Assembly: GCA_950295325.1 (NCBI GenBank)
Contig: OX485806.1
Coordinates: forward strand, 62,001 to 126,000
Length of the DNA stretch: 64,000 bases
Origin: Polytrichum commune
Lineage: Eukaryota; Streptophyta; Polytrichopsida; Polytrichales; Polytrichaceae
Reading direction: 5' to 3'
Within the stretch, counting starts at the first letter, position 1. Every line of letters begins with the position of its first letter. Positions 24,541 through 35,455 of the stretch are shown here, in pieces. The position numbers were made by a program, and so were the translations under genes. The notes below the pieces were generated by a model. That model ran no database searches, was not told where the DNA came from, and saw only the letters and a list, made by a program, of their open reading frames with translations.

Positions 24541-25500
24541 GAGAATTTGAGTCCCAAGTCTCAACCCATCTAGGTGCATATATTGGTGTAGGTGCACTGA
24601 AATGTTTAATTAGTGGGGATGGATGACACAATTGTGGACCATATGTACATTAAGTGTTTGATGAAAATTAGAGTAGACGGAAAGTGAAAAACACAATATT
24701 ACAAAGCCTAGAGCCTAGGCTCCCTTTCCATATGGGGAGGGTAAGCCTACGTTGCTCATAATTAACCATGACTGACGGATTTAATTCTTTCGTGGATTCC
24801 GACCTCTTTGAGGGTGCCAACAGTGACTTGTTGGGCATGTGTGTTGCCCCATATGGGCCCCATGAAATCACAAAATGTCTTAACATTTTCTTATGAAACC
24901 TAATGGTGCAAGCTAAAATTCTCCCAACTACCAGTTCATTGTGTTATATTGAACAATGTCGAGGCCAAGTACTGTTCATTTTGTAAGAGAGCTTCTTCAT
25001 AAAAAAGGGCATTATGCTCATTTTATTCTTAGTCTCATGGTGCAAGATCCTATTGTTGAGTGGTGTTACGAACCTTGACGGGTGCCCACTCTTCTTCAAT
25101 ATGTCATCACCATGGAACATCATGGTCTATTTTAAACCCTATAGTTCCACTCCGAATGACCAAATCGCTCACAAAAAAAGCATAACGAAATCATGAAAAA
25201 GAATAATTGGATAGCCATTTGATGTGGTCCACATTACATTAAGCGTTTTAAATGATTGAGGGTTCTTTGAACTCAATGAGTACACCATCATCATCATAAT
25301 AATAATGATGATGATGATGATGAGAAAAAAGAAGAAGACCCTTTGGCAAGGTGGTAGGAAACCAAACTTCATTGCGTGTGTTGGAAACTTGAACCACCCT
25401 CGTGAAATAAAAAGTCAAGAAACTCCCACATAGTCATGCAAGTAGCTAGTAACCCACCCGGTTTGGGCTTACCAACCCCAACACTCATTCCTTGTTGGAT

Positions 25501-26870
25501 GCCTAAACCCTTGCCTCCAATAAACCATCGTAGGGGTTGGTTCGCCCCAGCCTAGCCCACCCAGACTTACTAGTGCGGGCCACCAAATCAACCCAAATTA
25601 ACAATCCCTTCAAAAACCCATCGGCCCCCGCACACCGCTTACTTCCCCTACTGAAGATGCAACGGGGTGGGAATTTTAAAGGGAGGCAGGCAGGCATGCA
25701 TGCGACAAGGCAAGGCTTCCATAGTGTCATTGGTTATCGGCCAAATTGGTGCCTTATCCCGAAGGGTGAGTCAGCATATGAGTCATCGGGAAGCTTCGCG
25801 AGCTGGTGCCCATGCAACCCGAGGAGGAAATAAAGGTTTATAAAGGGACTCGAGCGAAACCTTGGAAATCATTAAGTTGCCCATTCCAACCAACCGACCG
25901 ACCGCCCGCCCGCCCGCCCGCCCTCCCAAAAGGTCAACACATGAATCTTCCTTGTAATGTGCACGCGGGAAAAAAAGAATAACATATGTACCATGTAGTT
26001 GTTAAATGAAACAAGCAAGCCCGTCCTCCACCTGCCACGTGGCGCCCATTGAACTCCCCATCGTCTTAGGGTCTGCAATCATTTCCGAGTCATCTTTTAG
26101 TTTCCCGGGAATTGCATACATGGCGAATCACGCACTTGTCAAGCAACCACACCATCCATGTCTACTTTTCAAAGGGGGTGGAAAACAAAGAAAGTCAATG
26201 ACCCCGTGGCAAATGACGTCACAAAGGCAACCCAAATATTATAATAATAATAATAATAATAATGAAGAAGAAACACAAGCACACGCACACGTTGTGTCAA
26301 AGCCCCCAATCAACCAAGTATTACTCCATGTTACTTGTACCTTATTATATACATGCTTATGATTCATGTTAACCATGTTAGAATTTTGGGTTTTTTAAAA
26401 AAGAGTGAATTGGAAAATCCTTTATTGGTTTATGGTTGATTCATCCCAATTTCATGATTTATTCTAGTTCAGAGTCTAATTAAATATTAAAAATATGTAA
26501 TAAATGTTTCCAATCATTTCACCTTCAACTTATATGATTGTCACTTGTCACTGGCCCAAATATGTATCATATGTAGTCTACGCCTACTTTGCATGAATTA
26601 CACCAATCGTTGTGATTGATGTTACTTGTTCTTTGAGGTTACATGCTACATGCTATCTACACTGTGCGCGTGGGTTAGATTAATTGATTTTTCTTTTTCT
26701 TAACCCGAAATGCCACATGTCATCATGTGAACGCTTGGAACATACTAAAAGATGGTATGGAAAGTTAATTTAGACAAAGATAAACATAAGCAAACCTAAA
26801 CATGTGTTCTTCTATTTTTGAATTCCGCAATATTGTTGCCAGAACAACACCACAAATAAGTAAAACATAA
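25501..26870. other. GC-balanced spacer with tetranucleotide repeat and G-box/CRE-like sites
   Basis: A frame at 25537-25833 is not recognised. A CCGA/CCCG tetranucleotide array lies at about 25893-25922 and an AAT run at about 26239-26263. A palindromic CCACGTGG (26035-26042) and TGACGTCA (26214-26221) resemble bZIP binding sites, but no downstream gene is visible, so regulatory function is speculative. Confidence 0.4.
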
Positions 26871-26874
26871 GAAG

Positions 26875-27095
26875 TACACTAAATTTGATATTTAGTGTCA
26901 CTTACTGTTTGAAATTACGCAATGCTATACCTTTTTACTATTGACGTAAACTTTTACCAAGTGAAGTTGTTATTGTTCTATAATGTCCAAACAACCAATG
27001 TGACATTTGTTGATAAAATACAGGATATACAGTAAATAGACATCACATTGCGTAATTTCATATAGTAAGTGACACTAAATATCACATTTAGTGTA
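26875..27095. mobile_element. MITE, copy 1 (221 bp, about 50-bp inverted ends)
   Basis: The left end TACACTAAATTTGATATTTA and the right end are reverse complements over about 50 bp, extending to GAAATTACGCAATG. The interior is AT-rich and non-coding. A second diverged copy lies at 35257-35455 with the same order of internal motifs (CTTTTTACTATTGA, AAGTTGT, ACATTTGTTG). It is a family of small, non-autonomous DNA transposons. Confidence 0.8.
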
Positions 27096-28285
27096 GTTGA
27101 CCATGTATATTCAATGTAGAAAGTCAAATACAACTCGTTAACTCTAAAGAAGCAGTTACATCAATAACCGTATGGTACGTTCTGAAGCCGGAAAGGAACA
27201 CCAAACACTCAACTTGCAACAAAGACGCGCAGGATGTTCACCTTCTCTAATATTCTCCCAAGATCCAATATGTAGCTATTTAACACATATTCCAACTCTC
27301 CAAAATCTACCAAGTTTACGAAGATCTCCGCCCCATACTCCAGGTTAACCAATTTTGATTCTGGTAGATTCTCACCGCAGTAATACTCACCTGCCTCTTT
27401 TTACATCCTTCGATTCTCGTGATTGTCAGCTTCAGTCACACGTGTCCAGTTCTCAATGGCCGTCTGGGATTCACTGGAGCCATCTGTCAGAGGCCTGGTG
27501 CCAACTTACTACCCGTTCACTTACTGCGGACAGTAAAAACGAGGACATATTTACTGTGCAGGTATGTAACAAAATTGGGGACCAGGTAAGTCCCACTGAC
27601 CTACTTTGGATTCCACCCTGCCAATTGGTGCTTACAGATTCCTCGGGCATGGGTAACTTTGGTCGGTATTTTATATATTTTACCTTTGACTCTTGGTAAA
27701 ACCTCGTATGCAAATTCGCCGCCTACCGAGGGGAGGGTGAAACGTCGATTGTTATTATAGAGTCACTAGGTTTTTATTTTAGGATCAAATATTTCTTTAA
27801 AAACGATGTTAGAGGTCTCGAATTAGTTTAAAAAGTCGGGATGAATCGACAACCAACTTATAGGGTCATGTTTTCAGCATTACCCCTCGTAGGTGCTACA
27901 AAACCAAACCGCAAGTGATATCTATGGACTTTACTATGTGGAATCCGTTCCATTCTTTACACCTCTCCACGAAAGCACACTATCATGTGGATGTGGAGAT
28001 CTCGTGGACTCCAGTCCATGTTGCTACGTTAAACATCTAGTTTAGTGTGGCATTTAAGTTGGTTAGTCGTGTCAATTAGGGCCACTTTACACCAGAGCTA
28101 AAGGACCGTTGACTTGTGATAAACAAATAATGTGATTAGTCGAGAAGCGGGAGATTGTCCAAGTTTGCTTTACACTGCACCATGAGGGCCTTAAGGCCTC
28201 ATAAACCAAAGAATATTTAGATGGATGAAAAAATCTACATGGCAACCAACAAGTGGATGATGTTTTATACTCCACTAGATAGAGT
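27096..28285. other. Spacer, no gene recognised
   Basis: A GC-balanced stretch at about 27340-27720 carries open frames on both strands (114 aa +, 80 aa -) that I cannot assign. It may be a single-copy relic. The remainder is AT-rich. Confidence 0.35.
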
Positions 28286-28362
28286 GGTCTTCATGGTTCT
28301 TCATGTAGCATCAAGTGTCAGTTGATGCCCTCTCTAATTGCCACCCAGTGGTTGCAATACAA

Positions 28363-28957
28363 TCCATGTAGGTCAAGTATGAAATGTGCAAGCCACACCA
28401 AATCAAATATTCAAATGTAGTTGGTTACCTAACAAGCTACTAGTCATCAATCGATAATTGTCTCACTTATAATCCGTTAAATGCCCACTATTTTGTAACC
28501 AAATACACTCTAACATCCGTAATATCATGCATGCGGTGACCAAAGTGCACGTGATATGGAGGTATGTAGTGTTAACATGGATGCATGATAATAGAGAATT
28601 AGTGTAGCATGTGACAACAAGGAGGGAGATTGAAATTGAGAACATCTATTCCCCAAGGTATTCCATGTAGGTCAAGTATGAAATGTGCAAGCCACACCAA
28701 ATCAAATGTTCAAATGTAGTTGGTTACCTAACAAGCTACTAGTCATCAATCGATAATTGTCTCACTTATAATCCGTTAAATGCCCACTATTTTGTAACCA
28801 AATACACTCTAACATCCGTAATATCATGCATGCGGCGACCAAAGTGCACGTGATATGGAGGTATGTAGTGTTAACATGGATGCATGATAATAGAGAATTA
28901 GTGTAGCATGTGACAACAAGGAGGGAGATTGAAATTGAGAACATCTATTCCCCAAGG
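28363..28957 (+). repeat. 299-bp tandem duplication
   Basis: Copy 1 (28363-28661) and copy 2 (28662-28957) have a 299-bp period and differ at only a few positions (for example CAAATATTC versus CAAATGTTC, and GCGGTGACC versus GCGGCGACC). The duplication is therefore recent. Its ATGCATGATAATAGAGAATTAG portion recurs in reverse orientation at about 34740-34860. It lies within a member of the GTGACTTGTCATGTAA repeat family. Confidence 0.9.
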
Positions 28958-29896
28958 CTTCCAAATATAAGAGGAGAATTGACTTTAAGGAGGGTGATAT
29001 TATAAAGGATGTATATGCTCATTGTTGAGGTAAAGTTTTGACATAACCTGACTATACATATGCCAATTTAGGCTCACTATATGTCAACGTCTATGACCTT
29101 GACTTAGAACTTGATTTGGCTAAATGAAGATTTTCAAACCCTACAATAAAAAAACAATGTCTTCATCCTCCCCCTAAGTAGGTATCACAAAACTTTACCA
29201 TGTATGAAGGCCCACATTTCATCTATCAATAACCCAACTTGGTTATTCTATCCCGGAAATTTACAAATTAAATGGCTAATAAAAAATGGCCCCATATTGG
29301 CTTCAAAGACACCATTAACCCCAATGTCCTATGTGTAAATTTCCGTCCAAATGAAAATAAAATAAAAATTGCAAAAGTAGATTGGATGCCAATGGTATCG
29401 ATTTTACTTTATCTTTTTGTGAAAAAGATGGTATATGTACCTACTTGTGATAGAATAGGATGTATGCAAAAATACTTAAGGAGCTATATTTTTTTCATAA
29501 ATGTACCAAAATTTGGTGTACAACCGTTGAATGTGTTTCATCAATTGAATGCAAGGGAATTATAAATCCCTTTATAAAAAGAGGTTCTCGTGTCCATGTC
29601 TAGTAACTTTATAAAAGACATTCATGTTGTCCATAGATGGCTTGGGTCCTTTAATGTCCTAAATTTGCATCTAAACTAATTTTAACATTCATAACTCATG
29701 AGAAATGCACATCATATTGGATGAAACGAGGATGAAACATGACACATAGATGTTGATCATCATTATCCATACCAAATATCATTGTTAAAAATTTTGAGTC
29801 AAACTAATATATATGCTTTTAACATCCATAAATAACACAACATCCATGAATTTTTTTTCCCCAAGGCCAACTTGATTTCTACTCTTGTGGAGTGCA
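28958..29896. other. AT-rich spacer with an unassigned 97-aa frame
   Basis: A frame at 29272-29565 (starting MANKKWPHIGFKD) is long for such AT-rich DNA but matches no family I know. I would not call it a gene without expression or conservation evidence. Confidence 0.3.
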
Positions 29897-30828
29897 CTTT
29901 GGAAAAAGTTGTAGTTGGCAAAAACTTGGGTAGTTGGCAAACGTTGCCTCCAAAGACCAATTCAAGCCAACCTTCCTTACATTCAAGAAAGTAGCATATA
30001 TGACGTTTTTATGTGCCATGTGACATTTTCACGATTACCATGTTAATTAGTCATTATCGACACTTACATCTGAATACATCATGAACCCACATAATCTCAA
30101 AACACCTAAGATTTAAAACCCAAAAACTATACAATCCTTATTTATGAGGAATTTGTTTAGTTTTGTAACTAATTGTTTTTTTGCATGGAGTTCACCAAGT
30201 TATTTTAGGACACCAACCACATGAACTTTAAATCGACATCAACAAATTTGCTTCACAAAGTTGTTGCTTTCTGGTATTTCATAAGACATCAACCATGCAT
30301 ATTACTATGTGAAAAAAGATTGGCCTTCAAGTAATAAGTATTAGCAATTCATACCTAAGTGGCATCACCCTTGTGATGACCTATTACACTAAATAGGGTC
30401 ATTGATGTGACATTTTGGATAGAGTGAGTTAATGCTTTGATTTGTGGCTCCAACTTATTGTAGTAAAGTCATTTTCAATTTTTGACATATGAAGACATGT
30501 GTATCCGCGTGAGTGGGTCTTCTAACTCATATGATGCAATAGTTTACACTTCTCTAGTATTTTTTGTCCAACACAATAATCAAAGGCTACGCAATGCTCC
30601 ACCCCACCAATGATAATATGCGATTTAGGTATTGAAAAATAAAGTTAAACATTATTGGTAAATGCATTTAGAAGTTACGGTTTGAACGAGTTTGAGAGTA
30701 GTTGGATTTAAGACAGTTAGGATGAATGTTGGATATGGAGATTTGTATACTCATGGTTTTTGCAAAAAAAAAACACCATTTGTCATTGAATTGAATTTTT
30801 TTTTTGCCAACTACAACTTTTTCCAAAG
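29897..30828. mobile_element. Element bounded by a perfect 28-bp inverted repeat
   Basis: CTTTGGAAAAAGTTGTAGTT plus the next 8 bases (29897-29924) is the exact reverse complement of 30801-30828. The 932-bp interval is AT-rich and non-coding. A transposon with ends at or slightly outside these arms is likely; no target duplication was found. Confidence 0.55.
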
Positions 30829-31299
30829 TTTAAGTGTAATTGTAAATTTAATGTAAATTCCAAAGAATACTTGTACAAAACATGCTAAAATTTTATGTTG
30901 AGCGTGATTGAGCATAGTTGAATTTTTGAGTTCATCAAGATGACTAAACCATCTCCAACTTTAGATCATCAATGGGAATTACTGTCACAATATAAATAAG
31001 TATTTATAAACCATTAGAGAAATTAGTGTTAGTCACGCTAGTGATCATATTTAGTGTAGGTATGTCTCTCTAAACAAACCATACTATCGGATTTTGAGTG
31101 TAGTGCATAGCATAGAGTTACTACAACATTACCACGTACTAAAAGGGGGAATATTAAAGATTCCAAGGTTACTAGCTTGACCTTTGTCAGTTATGTTTGA
31201 TGCGGACGTAGGGTAGGTTAGGTTGGGTTGTATCATGTCACTGGACATTGCCAAAATAGTTATCATAGGTTTTGATCCCATTTACGAAAAGGTGGTAGA

Positions 31300-32103
31300 G
31301 TAGAGGAACCTATGCCCGACCAAGACCCCATCGGCAGTGTATAGGGTACTGCAATTTCGATCAAGTTGGGATTTAATTTCCGACCATGTGGGGACTGAAT
31401 TTTGATCGGTTCAAGATCAATGATGTCATGACACATGTTCTAATTTTGAGTGCTAAAGTGAGGAGAAATGAGTGGTTATGGCGGACTTTAGATATTGGTA
31501 ATAGGATTGGGTCCATTTTTGGGTTAAGAATTTCATAGTAATTTTAATTCAAGGAATAAAAATGTCAATTTTTTTTGCAATCCTCTTGATTAATATCTTC
31601 TTGTACCGCAAAAAATGGCACCGCCTTATACTTCTCCAAATTTGGCGCATGATCTCTTAATTGATTGGTTATGGGCGCCTCCACTCTAGTAATATTCCGT
31701 AATTGGTGGTAAAGAGGATGTCGTTCAATAGCATGTTTTGTGTTAGGGGTATTATAGTAGAGGCGTCTATTCTCTATCAAGGCCCATCGGCAATCTATAG
31801 GGTATCGGAATTTTGATCATGCCAGGGCTAAATTTTCATTAGGCCAAAACCAATAGTGCCATGACACATGTCTTGATTTTGAGTGCTAACGCGAGGAGGA
31901 GTGAGTGGTTATGGCACATTGTAGACATTGGTAATATATTTAGAGAAAATTTTGGCTTCAAAAAATCACAATAATTTCAATTTAAGGAACATAATTATCA
32001 CGAAAATTTGCACTCCTCTTGACCTCTATCTTCCTACCCATTAAAAAAATTGGCACAAAACCTCTTAAGTGATTAGTTTCGGGTCCCTCTACTCTATTCA
32101 TTC
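31300..32103 (+). repeat. Diverged tandem duplication, 456-bp period
   Basis: Copy 1 (about 31300-31690) and copy 2 (about 31756-32103) share CCCATCGGCA, TATAGGGTA, TGCCATGACACATGT-like, TTTTGAGTGCTAA and GAGTGGTTATGG in the same order and spacing. Divergence is considerable, so the event is old. No coding potential is seen. Confidence 0.75.
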
Positions 32104-34400
32104 ACTTTTTGTGTCAAAATTTGAAAGAACAACAAGTATTGTTGAAGGAGTGTCATAAACTCCTAGAATTTACATATAATTACTCACTTTTGCTATAGTT
32201 GGTGTGTTTTAGATTACCATAGAGGGCTTCCTATTCCGACATAAATTAATTGGTTTTTTCTCCAAATTTGCCACAAGTCATGCTCACATTCGCCACAACA
32301 TTTGTATCCCACATGGAAACTGCATTCCGGCACATGCGAAGATGAAAGAAGGAGTCCTCTACGATAATTTGGTGTTCAATAAGGTCAATGTGGTGTGCAA
32401 GACTCCCCCAAACCGCAGCAAAGTCTATGACCAAGCTCTTGGGATTGTCTCCAAGGTGAGTATACACCAAACTACATAGATTCCCACACTTCAAGGACGG
32501 AAACTTCACAATAACTTCTCATGTGATTTAGTGGAGACATCCTCGGGTACCAATAATCTCCTATTCAATGCTCTAAAATTAATTCAATACAAGTGGACGC
32601 CAAAAAGGTGGACCGCATGGCAACTGACCGACCTACCTACTTACCTCCCTAACAACTTGGCGTGGGTGCATTGGCCCACTACACTAAATACTTGTTTGAG
32701 TGTGCCTGTGTCCCGGGAGATTTGGGCATTATCGGTAGACATCCTAACTTAGTGTTTTCAAGTCCAACCGCTTACATGTTGACATCTTTCAATCGTTATT
32801 TATTGATTTGGGGTATATTCTATATATTCCTCTAAAATGATTGGTAATTTTCTGGAAGTCTTCAATTTCAATCGGTTCATATGTAACTAGTAGTGGGTTC
32901 TCCTTGTTCATGGGAGTGTGCCTTGTTGAGTGGAGTGGTCTTCGTGACTTGTCATGTAGATTAAATGTATGTGTTGTTCATATATATTTTTCTCTTTGCA
33001 CCCACTTCTTATAGGAAATGGAACACGCAGTTAGTATGAGATGATTAGCAAATCCAAATCATGGCCATAGCCAATTAACTTGTAATTTTTCGGAGCTTGT
33101 GTGAATATCTAATTGATTATCAAAGTGAATACTCGTGCTCATTCACTGATCATGCAAATCCTCCCAACCATGTTGACTATTAGACGTAGAACGGCTAGCT
33201 TACTTCGAGCATGTAGTTCAATCTCTTCTAAACACATATCAGTTTGGTGTCCGTTCTTGGACCCACACCTAGCCACATATCAACCAAATTTAGGTTTTCA
33301 TATCTAGCAATTGAAACATCTTGTCCACCTTATCGCCAAATGTCTTTGTGACACCCTATCTAAAGTAGATGGGTCTTAAGTGGCTCATTTTCATAATCGG
33401 ACCCCTAGATATTACTGGTATATGGTTTAGTGAGGATCAAAGAGCAAACATCATAAAAACACTTTTTTAAAAGGGATTGAACTATGTCTTCAACAATACT
33501 ACCATGTACTCAACAACAAACACAATTGGAAGGACATATGTCTCTGGTTAGAAAACCAACATACATGCACTTCCAATAACCATAACCAAATCAAAGGAGA
33601 TCCGATGTTCAATCCAATTTTTACAAATGTTTCTTTGTATATTTGCTATTGCAACACACGAGAGAGGTTTGTTATGTAAACCTAGTTGGTAGAAGTTGGA
33701 GAACATGGAATATGACCCAAATAACACCCACATACTTTAGTTGCCACCTAGTGATTGCCCCCTAGTGGTGTTAGCACCCTCTACTTTTAGGTCGTGAAGG
33801 GTAGGACCAAAGTTGGGATGTGGGCAAGACTTGCATTTGGGTTTTGTGATTCAAGTGGTCTATTGCTCATTAGAATACGGCCGACCAAGTTCACCTCCGC
33901 ACAAGACCCACTCTCCCGTACCTCCGTGCCCCGTCAAATGGTGTCAGATGCTACATGACGCAACTTCGAAACACTCCAACCTCACCCCACCAACTAGACT
34001 ATCATCACTCTTTCCGTCACTCTCTCCCACCCCTTGCATCATAGCTTCAAATAGGGCACGCATAGTGGTTTGCACCGCACAAGCTTAAACGCCCGAGGTG
34101 TATGTATTTATATGGATTACGTGATAGAAATTTGTATGAAAACCCACTTAAAATGAGATGTTATTTTTACTTGGTGTTCTATGGATGCACGTCATGTGGA
34201 GGTAGCACAATCTATTCTAAAAGAGGATGTGAATGCATATATACATACATAGGTATGTATGTATGTATGTGGAAACGGGAGTAAGGCAAGCACGGCGGGT
34301 CTTGAATCTTGGTCATTGATATGAGCCTCGTTCCCTCTTTGATTTATTTAATATAAAAATGCGTTGCCTCTTGGAATAGTAACAAGTTTGATTAATTGGT
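32104..34400. other. Spacer with repeat-family fragments
   Basis: Short copies of the GTGACTTGTCATGTA family occur near 32940 and 33745-33790 (TTGCCACCTAGTGATTG). A TATG/TACA tetranucleotide stretch lies at about 34232-34272. Frames at 33813-34088 and 32531-32752 are not recognised. Confidence 0.4.
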
Positions 34401-34403
34401 TTA

Positions 34404-34860
34404 TAAAGAGTAGCTTTCGTGACTTGTCATGTAACACCAAGTGTTTTTCCATCCTCTCTAGCTATCACCGAGTGATTGCAAGACAATTACGTAGTATGTG
34501 TCGACGATGAACAATGTGAGCCACACTAATCAAGTGTTTAGTGTACTAATTAAATAATGGTTATAAATACACCTCAACCTCTATAACATCACTCCCTCTC
34601 TTATATCCCAAAACCCTATGAATAAATGTTCCCAGTTTACACCCCCTTCTTGTTGTCACATTCACCTCCCACACATCACATGTTCTAAAATTAAAGTAAT
34701 CCACCTAAATCGTTTAAACCACACACTTGCACACATCATCTTGTCATCATGTTATTCCATAATGTCACATGCTACACTAATTCTCTATTATCATGCATCC
34801 ATGTTAACACCACAAACCTCCTTACTATCACATGCACTTTGGTTGCCACAAGCGCGATAT
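34404..34860 (+). repeat. Dispersed-repeat copy containing the inverted relative of the 299-bp unit
   Basis: The first part (CGTGACTTGTCATGTAACACC to about 34550) aligns with 21596 and 28289. The second part (about 34740-34860, GTCACATGCTACACTAATTC) is the reverse complement of part of the 28.4-28.9 kb duplication. Together they may mark the two ends of one element type whose ends are inverted. Confidence 0.6.
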
Positions 34861-35256
34861 TTAGGGGGGTTAAAGTGCAAAAGCATTTCTAACAAACGAC
34901 TGTTTTAGTTTACTTAATCAACAGAAGGGCTAATGGAGTCTGAACGATCCCCTTTGTGAAACTCTATTCAATCATTTGTTCAGTTTAAGAAATTCAAAGC
35001 CATGCAAACAGAGTCAATGTTAAAGTCCAAAGTCATGATGAGATAGGCCGCATCATTTGAGTCACCATAGTAAGTTACTAACAAGATTCACTCCAGCAGA
35101 TCACTCAATGTCATTTCATTTCACACCAGATGCAAGGTGCAGACAGGTAAGGATATAGGGACGCCACGTCATCCATATACCAGGCTGTCAATGCCAAGCT
35201 GGCAAGGCCCCCTCCTGCTACAGTACCTACCATGCGAAGTTACGAGCGTCGCAATT

Positions 35257-35455
35257 ACACCAAATATGATATTTAGTGCGACTTGCTATTTGGATTTACG
35301 CAGTGTTATATCTTTTTACTATTGAAGTAATTTCTTATCAAGTAAAGTTGTCAATGTTTTATAATGTTCAAATTACCAATTTAACATTTGTTGGTAAATA
35401 TTTTTACCATTGTGTAAATTCAAATAGTAAGTCGCGCTAAATATCATATTTGGTG
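35257..35455. mobile_element. MITE, copy 2
   Basis: Left TACACCAAATATGATATTTA and right TAAATATCATATTTGGTGTG are inverted over about 50 bp. Its internal motifs match the copy at 26875-27095. Length is about 199 bp, non-coding. The copies differ at many positions, so they are old. Confidence 0.8.

Larger units (their letters stand above)
22171..25500. other. Spacer with microsatellites, no gene recognised
   Basis: It contains (GGAA)n near 22325, TTGCC repeats at about 22385-22418, (GTT)12 at 23487-23522, a 10-C run at 24242-24251, a CAT run at 24492-24540 and ATG repeats at about 25288-25322. The segment 22803-22930 resembles 35470-35590 (TGTGGCCC.C.GTA...TTTTGGTCA...GATATGTTCAAA). Several overlapping frames at 23041-23690 are GC-balanced but unrecognised. 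Confidence 0.4.

Noticed and set aside
25537-25833. 98-aa frame in a GC-richer segment
   Set aside because: No recognised domain, an antisense frame is also open, and no splice or promoter context convinces.
27355-27699. 114-aa frame as a candidate gene
   Set aside because: No recognised motif and an overlapping antisense frame. There is insufficient evidence beyond length.
28363-28957. CRISPR-like or satellite array
   Set aside because: Only two long, nearly identical 299-bp units are present, with no short repeat/spacer pattern; it is a simple tandem duplication.
29272-29565. 97-aa frame as a possible small gene
   Set aside because: AT-rich, no family match, surrounded by repeats. I left it as unassigned.
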